A DNA stretch of 52,093 nucleotides from CAYWFU01 sp964457585 (GTDB lineage Bacteria; JACRDZ01). Positions 41,877-50,270 of the stretch are shown one piece after another. A program made the translations under genes and the position numbers. Location: contig CAYWFU010000013.1 of assembly GCA_964457585.1 (NCBI GenBank), positions 1 through 52,093 of the forward strand, read 5' to 3'. Each line of letters opens with the position of its first letter. Within the stretch, counting starts at the first letter, position 1. The notes beneath the pieces were generated by a model that was not told where the DNA came from, ran no database searches, and was given only the letters and a program-made list of their open reading frames with translations.

Positions 41877-43277
41877 GTGAATAAAAATATTAATAAAACA
41901 AATAAAATATTATTAGTCGATGATGATGATGATACCTTATATTTTTTAAATGAACTTCTAACCAGTAAGGGGTATGAAATAATCCTTGCTAAAAGCGGTG
42001 CGGAAGCTATACAAAAAATAAGCAGTTCACTGCCGCATCTTGTTATCACTGATTTAATTATGCCGGGTATAAATGGATCTGATTTAGTAACGAAAATCCG
42101 TAATGATGCAATAATGAGTCATATCCCTATTATGGTACTGACAGGGAAAAATGATTTAAAGACAGAAATTGAAAATTTGAATTATGGCATAGATGATTTT
42201 ATAAAAAAACCTTTTAATTCTGAAGAGCTGCTTGCAAAAATTCATTGTATTTTATATAGAACATATAGAGGACTGGATGCCAATCCTTTAACAAAATTGC
42301 CTGGTAATAATGCAATTAGAGAAAAAATTGAAGAAGTAATACATAATAATAAACCTTATGCTGTGTGTTATTTGGATTTAGATAATTTCAAAGCTTTTAA
42401 TGATAAATACGGTTTTGAACGGGGAGATGAAGTAATTAATCTTACTGCTTCAATAATTATTGAATCTATAAAAAAATTTGGTAAAGGGAATGAATTCGTT
42501 GGACATATCGGTGGTGATGATTTTGTAATTATTATTAATCCTTTATCAATTAGTGAAATATGTGAAAACATTATTAAACAATTTGATATGCATATCTTAT
42601 CAATGTATGATGAAGAAGATAGAGCAAACAAATATATTATATCCCAGAATAGACAGGGTAAAAAAGAAACATTTTCAATAATGACTATTTCTATTGGAGT
42701 AGTTACAAATGAGAATAAAAAATTAATTCATTCTGTTCAGGTAAGTGAAATTGCAGGTGAATTGAAAAAATTTGCTAAAAGTTTTAAACAAAGTAATTAT
42801 GTAATTGATGAAAGAAAAAATGATAATACACTTATTATGCCAATTACTAAAAAAACTATTATGAATGTTGAGTTTAAAAATTTTTCTTCAATTATGAGTG
42901 ATGTGCAGAATTTTTTAAAAAAGAGACAATATGTTGGGATGCTTTATATAAATATCAATTCTCATGATGATAAACAAAAAAAAATATGCAAAGAAACTCT
43001 GGACATGACTCACAAAATTTTTTTTGAATCACCAGGAAATTTACTTCGTAATAGTGATGAAATTTATATTTATAATGATGAAAGAGATAAACTTTTTATT
43101 TATCTTTCTTCCGCCCGGAATAAAATAAATATCAAATCAGATGATATGGAAAATGTAATTCAAAGAATAGAAAAATATTTTAACAGTGATCAGATAATAA
43201 AAGATAGATCATGCAAAGTTAATATTGTTTTGGGATATGCACTGGTCATTTTTCCGTCAGCTCAATGTACAGTATAA
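41877..43277 (+). CDS. receiver-GGDEF-type response regulator
   Basis: The 466-residue protein starts with GTG, preceded by GGAGAG. The receiver domain (about 10-127) is intact: D15-D-D cluster, phosphoacceptor D59, T89 and K111. A GGDEF domain follows (about 135-310) with H-I-G-G-D-D-F in place of G-G-D-E-F, so cyclase activity is uncertain. The C-terminal 140 residues resemble a second, degenerate and shortened GGDEF fold without the signature. It might act as a cyclic di-GMP binding or sensing regulator rather than a synthase. It converges with queA; only 7 bp separate the genes. Confidence 0.87.
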   Translation: MNKNINKTNKILLVDDDDDTLYFLNELLTSKGYEIILAKSGAEAIQKISSSLPHLVITDLIMPGINGSDLVTKIRNDAIMSHIPIMVLTGKNDLKTEIENLNYGIDDFIKKPFNSEELLAKIHCILYRTYRGLDANPLTKLPGNNAIREKIEEVIHNNKPYAVCYLDLDNFKAFNDKYGFERGDEVINLTASIIIESIKKFGKGNEFVGHIGGDDFVIIINPLSISEICENIIKQFDMHILSMYDEEDRANKYIISQNRQGKKETFSIMTISIGVVTNENKKLIHSVQVSEIAGELKKFAKSFKQSNYVIDERKNDNTLIMPITKKTIMNVEFKNFSSIMSDVQNFLKKRQYVGMLYININSHDDKQKKICKETLDMTHKIFFESPGNLLRNSDEIYIYNDERDKLFIYLSSARNKINIKSDDMENVIQRIEKYFNSDQIIKDRSCKVNIVLGYALVIFPSAQCTV

Positions 43278-43284
43278 ATATAAA

Positions 43285-44319
43285 TTAAATAATCAGCATC
43301 GCATCCCCATAACTATAAAATCGGTATTTTTCTTTTACTGCCTCTTTATAAGCATCCAGGACAAATTCCCGTCCGGCAAAAGCAGATATAAGCAGAAGCA
43401 AAGTTGAACGGGGTAAATGGAAATTAGTGATTAATCGGTCAACAATTTTAAAATCATAACCAGGATAGATAAAAAGATTTGTTTCTCCCTCCCCTTCTTT
43501 AACTATTCCATAATCAATTGCGCATGTTTCCAATACTCTTGCAGTTGTAGTGCCAACAGCAAAAATATGTTTATTATTTATTTTCGCAGTATTTATAATA
43601 TCCCGCGTATTTTTCTTAAATTTAAAAAATTCACCATGAATTTTATGTTTTTGCACATCTTCTTCTTCAATCGGGGCAAATGTGCCATATCCGACATGAA
43701 GAAGCACTGAAGCTGAAATAATCCCTTTTTCTTCAATATTTTTTAGCAGCTCATTTGAAAAATGCAGTCCTGCGGTTGGTGCTGCAACAGAACCTTCATA
43801 ACGAGCATATACTGTCTGATAACGTTTTTTGTCATCTTCTTTTTCATCTTCTCGCTTAATATATGGCGGAAGCGGTGTTCTTCCTAATTTTTCCAGTATA
43901 TCCTGAAATTTACCCTGATAAACAAATTTAACGATATGCAGTCCTCTTTCCAGTTTAGCGATAATTGTAGCTTTTAAAATATTTTCATTAAAAATAATTA
44001 CTGTTCCTAAATCAACTTTTCGTGATGGTTTAACTAAAGTAATCCAGAGATTTTTATCTACTTTTTTTAAAAGCATTATTTCAATATTAGCACCGGTATC
44101 TTCTTTTATTCCCAATAACCTTGCAGGCATAACCTTAGTATTATTGGTAACCAGAACATCTTCCGGATTTATGTATTCAAGCAGATCTTTAAAAATTTTA
44201 TGTTCTATCGTTTTAGTTCGGCGATTGACAACCATAAGCCGTGATTCATCTCTTTCAGTAAGAGGTTCCTGAGCAATTAATTCTGGCGGTAATTCATAAT
44301 CAAAATCACTTATTTTCAT
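43285..44319 (-). CDS. queA: tRNA preQ1(34) S-adenosylmethionine ribosyltransferase-isomerase QueA
   Basis: The 344-residue protein matches QueA over its full length: M-K-I-S-D-F-D-Y-E-L-P-P-E-L-I-A-Q-E-P at the N-terminus, A-R-Y-E-G-S-V-A-A-P-T-A-G-L-H-F in the middle and G-T-T-x-x-R-V-L-E and T-N-F-H-L-P-R-S-T-L at the C-terminus. It forms epoxyqueuosine from preQ1-modified tRNA. It is downstream of murE by 10 bp on the minus strand, so probably in the same transcript. Confidence 0.96.
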   Translation of the reverse strand: MKISDFDYELPPELIAQEPLTERDESRLMVVNRRTKTIEHKIFKDLLEYINPEDVLVTNNTKVMPARLLGIKEDTGANIEIMLLKKVDKNLWITLVKPSRKVDLGTVIIFNENILKATIIAKLERGLHIVKFVYQGKFQDILEKLGRTPLPPYIKREDEKEDDKKRYQTVYARYEGSVAAPTAGLHFSNELLKNIEEKGIISASVLLHVGYGTFAPIEEEDVQKHKIHGEFFKFKKNTRDIINTAKINNKHIFAVGTTTARVLETCAIDYGIVKEGEGETNLFIYPGYDFKIVDRLITNFHLPRSTLLLLISAFAGREFVLDAYKEAVKEKYRFYSYGDAMLII

Positions 44320-44329
44320 CTATGTTCCC

Positions 44330-45883
44330 TCATTTTACAGTATCCATTTTACAGTTTACAGCTATTTTATTTAATATTTCTAACGCTGTATCTTTATCAT
44401 TAAATTCAATTTCCCTGTCTTTGAATATTTGTTTTTTTTCATGCCCTTTTCCTGCAATTAAAACTACATCAAAAGAACCTGCTGAAAATAATGCTTTTTG
44501 AATAGCTTCTTTTCTATCCAGTATTTTCTCATAACAATTCTTTTTTTCCGGCAATATACCGCTGATTACTTCATCAGCTATTAAATCAGGATCTTCAGAA
44601 TGAGGATCATCAGAAGTTATTATCATATAATCGCTATATTTTGATAATAATTTACCCATCTCCGGGCGTTTAAGTCTGTCTCTATCGCCGGTTGCTCCGA
44701 AAACAACAATTAAATTTTCAGGTGAAAAAAGAGCTAATATGGTTTCCAGTACATTCATAAGCCCATCCGGAGTATGCGCATAATCAACTATTACAGGAAA
44801 AACCTGTCCTCCTTCAACATATTCAAAACGGCCCGGGATAGGTTCCATTTCTTCCAAACCTTTATAAATTATTTCCATATCAATTCCAAGTGCAATACAG
44901 GATGCAACAGCCGCCATGATATTATATACATTAAATAAACCAATTAATTTAACTTTAAAATCAATTACTCCCTCCGGAGTACAAATTGACATCGTAGTCC
45001 CATCAACACCCGGAGCAATATTGAAAGCCATTACATTGCTTCCTCTTGTAAAACCATAGGTTATTATACGTTTTGATTTGCAACTGTTTATTATTTTTTG
45101 TGCAAACGGATCATCATTATTAACTATTGCTGTTCCATCGGATTTTAAATATTTGCTGAAAAGTTCGAGTTTTGCATTTCCATAATTTTCCATAGTTTTA
45201 TGAAAATCAAGATGATCATGAGTTAAATTAGTAAAAATAGCAAGCGAGAATTCTGTTCCCCAGATTCTTTTTTGAGCTAAAGCATGAGATGATACTTCTA
45301 CTATAGCAACTTCAGTATTCTTTTTACCCATTTCATACAATAAAGATTGAAATTTTACTGCATCAGGAGTTGTATGTGTTGATGAAATTAAATCTTCACC
45401 TATTTTATAAGAAATAGTACCTATAATACCAGTTCTTTTTCCGGCGATTTTTAGAATAGATTCTATTATATATGATGTAGTTGTTTTTCCATTTGTACCT
45501 GTTATCCCTGCAATATCAAATTTACGTGAAGGATATCCATAAAAAAAACCCGCAATTTCACCTAAAGCTTCGCGAGAATCAGGGACAATAATTTGACATT
45601 TGAGAGCATTATTCTTATCTTTGAATTCTTTTTCAGTTATAAGCGCAACAGCGCCTTTTTTTATTGCTTCTTCAATATATTGATTCCCATCAACGGTATA
45701 ACCTGATATTGCAGCAAAAAGCGCACCTTGCGAGACCTGACGGGAATCATGTGTGATACTAGTTATTTCTATATTCGGGTTGCCTTTTACAATGCTATTA
45801 TTGAACTGTAGAGACGCAAAATTTTGCGTCTCTACTTTCAATTTCCTATACATTAAATTAGTTAAAGCTTCATTTAGTTTCAT
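44330..45883 (-). CDS. murE: UDP-MurNAc-tripeptide synthetase MurE with palindrome-encoded insert
   Basis: The 517-residue ligase adds the third residue of the peptidoglycan stem peptide. The P-loop G-I-T-G-T-N-G-K-T-T-T (126-136), H-T-T-P-D, and G-A-T-G-D-R-D-R-x-K-R-P are intact. The substrate motif is S424-D-D-P-H428-S-E, where meso-DAP enzymes have D-N-P-R, so the added amino acid is uncertain. AGAGG before the ATG at 45883 fixes the start. Residues about 8-26 (T-N-L-M-Y-R-K, V-E-T-Q-N-F-A-S-L-Q) are encoded by a palindromic repeat also found before mnmA, an in-frame insertion close to the N-terminus. Confidence 0.95.
   Translation of the reverse strand: MKLNEALTNLMYRKLKVETQNFASLQFNNSIVKGNPNIEITSITHDSRQVSQGALFAAISGYTVDGNQYIEEAIKKGAVALITEKEFKDKNNALKCQIIVPDSREALGEIAGFFYGYPSRKFDIAGITGTNGKTTTSYIIESILKIAGKRTGIIGTISYKIGEDLISSTHTTPDAVKFQSLLYEMGKKNTEVAIVEVSSHALAQKRIWGTEFSLAIFTNLTHDHLDFHKTMENYGNAKLELFSKYLKSDGTAIVNNDDPFAQKIINSCKSKRIITYGFTRGSNVMAFNIAPGVDGTTMSICTPEGVIDFKVKLIGLFNVYNIMAAVASCIALGIDMEIIYKGLEEMEPIPGRFEYVEGGQVFPVIVDYAHTPDGLMNVLETILALFSPENLIVVFGATGDRDRLKRPEMGKLLSKYSDYMIITSDDPHSEDPDLIADEVISGILPEKKNCYEKILDRKEAIQKALFSAGSFDVVLIAGKGHEKKQIFKDREIEFNDKDTALEILNKIAVNCKMDTVK
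45806..45860. repeat. 55-bp palindromic repeat, copy 2 (inside murE)
   Basis: The 28-bp perfect palindrome is at 45808-45835 (arms GTAGAGACGCAAAA). Flanks match copy 1 over 55 bp with two mismatches. It lies in frame within the 5' part of murE (read on the minus strand) and is open in the murE frame. Confidence 0.92.
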
Positions 45884-45892
45884 TTCAAACCT

Positions 45893-47911
45893 CTACCTTA
45901 TATTTTTTCCTATATCCCGCAATTGCGTAATTTTATCGCGCAGATGAGCGGCTTTTTCAAATTCCAGCTTACGGGCTAGAACTTTCATTTCTTTTTCTAA
46001 ACGGGCAATAACCATGGATATATGTTTTTTATCGTTATAATCCAAATTTTCTTCTTCCATAATATTATTGGAATAATCCTGGATTTTATTATTAACATCC
46101 TCTTTTTCATATTTTGATTTGTTTATAATATATTCATGGATATTCTTTTGTATTGTTTGAGGAGTTAAATTATGTTTTTTATTATATTCTGTTTGTATAT
46201 TACGTCTTCGCTCTGATTCAGAAACAGTTTTTTCAATAGATTTAGTTATAACATCCGCATAAAATATTACTTCTCCATTAACATTGCGCGCTGCTCTTCC
46301 GCTAACCTGTATCAATGAGCGTTCACTGCGCAAAAAACCTTCTTTATCTGCGTCCAGTACAGCTACTAATGAAACCTCAGGCAGATCGAGCCCTTCTCTT
46401 AAAAGATTTATGCCAACCAGAACATCAAATTCAGCTCTTCTTAAATTCCGCAGAATTTCCGAGCGTTCTAATGTTTCAATTTCTGAATGCAGATAACGTA
46501 CACGTATCCCGAGTTTAGCAAGATAATCAGCAAGATCTTCAGCCATACGCTTGGTGAGAGTTGTAACTAATATGCGTTCCTTTTTTTCCACACGCTCTCT
46601 AATTTTTATAACAAGGTCATCAACCTGATTTGTTACCGGCAAAATAGTGATTTTAGGATCAACAAGACCGGTAGGCCGGATAATTTGTTCTATAATAAAA
46701 GGATTACTTTTATTAGTTTCAAACTCACCGGGTGTGGCAGAAACAAAAATTACCTGTTTCATATATTTTTCAAATTCCTGAAAAAGAAGAGGTCTGTTAT
46801 CAAAAGCAGATGGCAGCCGAAATCCATATTCAACAAGCGATTCTTTTCTGGCGCGATCGCCATTATACATAGCATGCAATTGCGGAATAGTTGCATGCGA
46901 TTCATCAATGACCATAAAAAAATCTTCAGGGAAATAATCTATTAAGGTATATGGCGGGGATCCCGGAATGCGCCCTGAAATATGTCTTGAATAATTTTCT
47001 ATCCCCGGGCAATATCCCATCTCAAGCATAAGTTCAATATCATATTTTGTTCTTGTTTCCAGCCGCTGCGCTTCTAATAATTTGTTATTATCATGCAAAA
47101 TTTTTAATCTCTCTTCCAGTTCCTCAAGAATCTTTTTAACTGCTGTTTTTAACCGCTGTTCAGTGGTCACAAAATGTTTTGCCGGATAAAAAGGATACAT
47201 TTCAAGTTCATGAATTGGCTTGCCTGTAAGCGGATCGAATTCTCTTATTTTTTCAATTTCATCGCCGAAACAGTCAATTCTTATTGCAGTATTTCCATAT
47301 GCAGGGAAAATATCTATTGCATCGCCTCTTACTCTGAATACACCTCTTTTAAAATCAAAATCATTGCGCTGATAATGGATATTTATTAATTTACGAAACA
47401 GATTTTCACGGCTGATTTCATCACCTTTTTTTATAAAAAGCACTAATTCTCTGTATTCTTCCGGTGAACCAAGACCATAAATACAGGATACGCTTGAAAC
47501 AATAATCACATCCTTGCGTATCATCAGCGAACTGGTTGCTGATAAACGCAGCCGGTCTATTTCATCATTTATGGATGCATCTTTTTCTATATAAGTATCA
47601 GTAGTCGGTATATAAGCTTCGGGCTGATAATAATCATAATAACTTACAAAATATTCAACTGCATTATGAGGGAAAAAATTCTTAAATTCGCTGTATAGCT
47701 GTGCCGCAAGAGTTTTATTATGTGAAATTACCAATGTTGGTTTTTGAATATTTTGAATTACATTTGCGATAGTAAATGTTTTTCCTGATCCTGTGACTCC
47801 CAGCAAAGTCTGATGTTTAATACCTTTTATAATGTTATCCGTAAGCTGAGAAATAGCTTTAGGTTGATCTCCGCATGGAGAAAAATCTGAAACTAATTTG
47901 AACTCATACAT
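45893..47911 (-). CDS. uvrB: excinuclease ABC subunit B
   Basis: The 672-residue helicase-like damage verifier of nucleotide excision repair is full length. Visible are G-V-T-G-S-G-K-T (Walker A, about 38-45), the beta-hairpin region Y-Y-D-Y-Y-Q-P-E-A-Y, D-E-S-H, the helicase motif V-S-G-R-A-A-R-N and the C-terminal UVR domain (K-L-E-F-E-K-A-A-H-L-R-D) that binds UvrC. GAGAGTGG precedes the ATG. It follows the degenerate AAA+ gene by 4 bp, in the same transcript as murE and queA. Confidence 0.97.
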   Translation of the reverse strand: MYEFKLVSDFSPCGDQPKAISQLTDNIIKGIKHQTLLGVTGSGKTFTIANVIQNIQKPTLVISHNKTLAAQLYSEFKNFFPHNAVEYFVSYYDYYQPEAYIPTTDTYIEKDASINDEIDRLRLSATSSLMIRKDVIIVSSVSCIYGLGSPEEYRELVLFIKKGDEISRENLFRKLINIHYQRNDFDFKRGVFRVRGDAIDIFPAYGNTAIRIDCFGDEIEKIREFDPLTGKPIHELEMYPFYPAKHFVTTEQRLKTAVKKILEELEERLKILHDNNKLLEAQRLETRTKYDIELMLEMGYCPGIENYSRHISGRIPGSPPYTLIDYFPEDFFMVIDESHATIPQLHAMYNGDRARKESLVEYGFRLPSAFDNRPLLFQEFEKYMKQVIFVSATPGEFETNKSNPFIIEQIIRPTGLVDPKITILPVTNQVDDLVIKIRERVEKKERILVTTLTKRMAEDLADYLAKLGIRVRYLHSEIETLERSEILRNLRRAEFDVLVGINLLREGLDLPEVSLVAVLDADKEGFLRSERSLIQVSGRAARNVNGEVIFYADVITKSIEKTVSESERRRNIQTEYNKKHNLTPQTIQKNIHEYIINKSKYEKEDVNNKIQDYSNNIMEEENLDYNDKKHISMVIARLEKEMKVLARKLEFEKAAHLRDKITQLRDIGKNIR

Positions 47912-47915
47912 TGTA

Positions 47916-48749
47916 TTACCACTCTCTTTCAGCTAATTTAAAATAAGTTTCTATCATGGTTTTAGTAAGATAAGGAGTGTAATTTTTTAAAACCAATCTA
48001 AAGAGGGAAGGGGTTAAAATATTTACATTGTGTTTTACAGCCTGAACAAGCACTTGTTTGCATACATTTTGTATATCATTGCCTCCAAATCCGGGAGAAA
48101 TTTCAGCCAGCCATTCTGTATCAACCTCATTTGATATTTTATTTTTAATCCCGGCTTTTTCAATACAGATTTCAAATATTTCTCTGCGATCTTCCTGCTC
48201 TGGAGGAGGGACGAAAATTTTATGAGTAAATAGTTTTAATACATAAGGATCAACAGTATCAATCCTGTATGAAGCGCCAATTATATGAATATTTTCTGTG
48301 GTAATGATTTTTTTTAAAAATATATAAAATTCTTCACTGAATTTATGTGTAGCAAATGTCCATGGCTTACCTCTTGTATTCCCCGGTTCCCATTCATAAT
48401 TTGCTTTTTGATAAGGAATGATCCATTCTAAATCAGATATAAATAAAACAACGGGTGCTTCAGCTTTTGCTAATTGAAAAATTTCCTCAAAACAATCCTC
48501 TTTGTGAATATTCTGGACATCAAATAATTTATGCACACAGAAAAAAATGAAACTTGTATTTTTTTCTTTTGCAAAAGCTTCAGCTAACATTGGGATTCCA
48601 ATACCTTTTGGTCCCCAGAAAAACAGAGTCTTATTTGTATCAACTTTTTTAATTAAAACTTTTTTTAATTTGGAATATCCGCCTATATCATTCCATGAAA
48701 ATTTTGGTGTTCTGATTTCGTAGAAAATTTTTTGAAATGCCTGATGCAT
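47916..48749 (-). CDS. degenerate AAA+ protein (probable pseudo-ATPase)
   Basis: The 277-residue protein has the outline of a Cdc48/FtsH-type AAA+ domain: W-N-D-I-G-G at 19-24, a P-loop region, F-V-P-P-P-E-Q-E-D-R-R-E-I-F and G-F-G-G-N-D-I near 235. Its nucleotide-binding motifs are altered: Walker A reads G-P-K-G-I-G-I52-P53 instead of G-P-P-G-T-G-K-T, and the Walker B end reads F-I-S-D-L-E instead of F-I-D-E-I-D. The arginine-finger R-x-x-R-F-D segment is replaced by K-L-F-T-H-K. It probably does not hydrolyse ATP. The gene is otherwise intact, with AAGGG upstream, and is tightly linked to uvrB, so a scaffold or regulatory role is possible. Confidence 0.78.
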   Translation of the reverse strand: MHQAFQKIFYEIRTPKFSWNDIGGYSKLKKVLIKKVDTNKTLFFWGPKGIGIPMLAEAFAKEKNTSFIFFCVHKLFDVQNIHKEDCFEEIFQLAKAEAPVVLFISDLEWIIPYQKANYEWEPGNTRGKPWTFATHKFSEEFYIFLKKIITTENIHIIGASYRIDTVDPYVLKLFTHKIFVPPPEQEDRREIFEICIEKAGIKNKISNEVDTEWLAEISPGFGGNDIQNVCKQVLVQAVKHNVNILTPSLFRLVLKNYTPYLTKTMIETYFKLAEREW

Positions 48750-48770
48750 CTTAGCCCTTTTATCTGTAAA

Positions 48771-48848
48771 GTCTCCAGTTTGCCAGTCTCCAGTTGTCAG
48801 AAAATCTTTCTTCTTTGCTGGTGACTGGTGACATGGAAACTAGTCACC
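48771..48848. repeat. short degenerate direct and inverted repeats
   Basis: GTCTCCAGTT occurs twice (48771-48780 and 48786-48795). After a spacer there are two GGTGAC blocks (48820-48831) and an ACTAGTCACC, so the segment can fold into a stem-loop. It separates the AAA+ and MTAP genes. Confidence 0.55.
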
Positions 48849-48851
48849 TTA

Positions 48852-49673
48852 TTATTTTAATAGTGTCTTCTTTCTTAATTCTTTACATTTACAATCTATT
48901 TTAGTACTAAAACAAATAATTTTCAATGCCTCAAGCAAAATTTTTTCAATATTTTTTCCTTCTGTAAAAAATATATCTTTAAGCTCTTTATGTTCCCAAT
49001 CTTTAATTATCCCTTCAGCATAATTAACTATCATATATATTCCAGAATAGCATGCGCCGATTTCACGAGCTAAATATACCTCAGGTGCGATACTTTGTCC
49101 AACAATATCTGCACCCCATTTTTCCATCATTTTTATTTCTGCACGGCTTTCAAAATGTCTGCCATCTGTATTGCAATATATTCCTTTGGTAAATAAATTG
49201 CGTTCAGAGGAAATTTTTTTTGCTGCACTTGCAAGAGCATCTCGTAAATTAGAGCAGAAAGGGTCCCTCATAATCAGCAAAAAATCGTCTGCTAAACTAA
49301 TTGAACGGCGGCATGAATTATCAATGTAGTCATCAGGAATTATTAAATCGCGGGGGTTAAATGCTGTATTTATGCTTCCAACTCCTCCCTCGGCAAGAAT
49401 TTTTTTCACCCCTGCTTCTCTGAAAATCCAGAAAATCTGCTGTGAAGCAATTCCACGATTTATCCCTGCGCGCCAGCCATGCATTTTGCATGTAAGAATA
49501 TTTTTACCGCATAAAGAGAAGAGCTTAAAAGATGGACTTAATCCAAATGGAGTAGAAAAAACAATATCATTATTAATTATTTCTAATTCTTCTGCTATAG
49601 ATAAATCTGGAAATTCTAATGAAAATGTACTTGAACCGCCAATAATAGCGTATTCTGCTTTAGGGATTAGCAT
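48852..49673 (-). CDS. MTAP-family purine nucleoside phosphorylase
   Basis: The 273-residue protein belongs to the 5'-methylthioadenosine phosphorylase family (PNP/UDP fold). It begins with Y-A-I-I-G-G-S-S near 8-15 for phosphate binding, has L-A-E-G-G-V-G-S-I-N in the core and the substrate-binding A-P-E-V-Y-L-A-R-E-I-G-A-C-Y in the C-terminal half. It would split methylthioadenosine (or a related thio-purine nucleoside) for methionine salvage. The more usual M-T-x-x-P-E is Q-S-I-A-P-E here, so the base specificity may differ. It is followed by the degenerate AAA+ gene about 100 bp away. Confidence 0.85.
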   Translation of the reverse strand: MLIPKAEYAIIGGSSTFSLEFPDLSIAEELEIINNDIVFSTPFGLSPSFKLFSLCGKNILTCKMHGWRAGINRGIASQQIFWIFREAGVKKILAEGGVGSINTAFNPRDLIIPDDYIDNSCRRSISLADDFLLIMRDPFCSNLRDALASAAKKISSERNLFTKGIYCNTDGRHFESRAEIKMMEKWGADIVGQSIAPEVYLAREIGACYSGIYMIVNYAEGIIKDWEHKELKDIFFTEGKNIEKILLEALKIICFSTKIDCKCKELRKKTLLK

Positions 49674-49690
49674 TTTTTCTCCTGATTTTG

Positions 49691-50077
49691 CTATTCTGAT
49701 TTATCTCTAGGCCAAAATAAAATAAGAATAATTGAAGAAAGCGTAGGGACTATGGCATAAATTATATATGATATATTTATTGTTTGAAATACAATCCCGG
49801 CAGCAAATAAACAAATAAAAGAATATAACCAGCATCCTGCAACGATCAATAATGCTGTTAATCCCCATGGTTTATCATGCCATAATCCATAAGCAGCAAA
49901 TCCTGCTGCAACTAATAAAAACAAATCAGAAGTTACAAAAATTTTACATACATTTATATAATTCGGGGTTAAATATGCTGGAAGTAAATTGGTGAAAAAC
50001 AAAATATACCAGGCAGTTATAAGAAGCAGTGTAAAAGAAATAATTATTGATAAAATTTTATTATTAATTTTTTTCAT
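49691..50077 (-). CDS. small four-helix membrane protein
   Basis: The 128-residue product (from ATG 50077) has four hydrophobic segments (I-I-S-F-T-L-L-L-I-T-A-W-Y, F-L-L-V-A-A-G-F-A-A-Y, A-L-L-I-V-A-G-C-W-L-Y and I-V-P-T-L-S-S-I-I-L-I-L-F-W). I do not recognise a functional family. AGGAGA sits at optimal distance from ATG 50077; the ATG at 50083 lies too close. The stop is 17 bp before the MTAP gene, so the two may be co-transcribed. Confidence 0.75.
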   Translation of the reverse strand: MKKINNKILSIIISFTLLLITAWYILFFTNLLPAYLTPNYINVCKIFVTSDLFLLVAAGFAAYGLWHDKPWGLTALLIVAGCWLYSFICLFAAGIVFQTINISYIIYAIVPTLSSIILILFWPRDKSE

Positions 50078-50270
50078 AATCATATCTCCTAATTAAGTTA
50101 AGCTCGCTTTGCTCGCAACTTATTCGTAAATCGTGATAAGATTATAATTCGTTACGAGTCACGATAAATAATTACTTGGAAGAAAAGAAAACATTTGATA
50201 GAATAAATGATAAATAGATTTTTGGCAAGTTTTTTTTTATATAATATATTATTATGGAAGGGATAAATAA

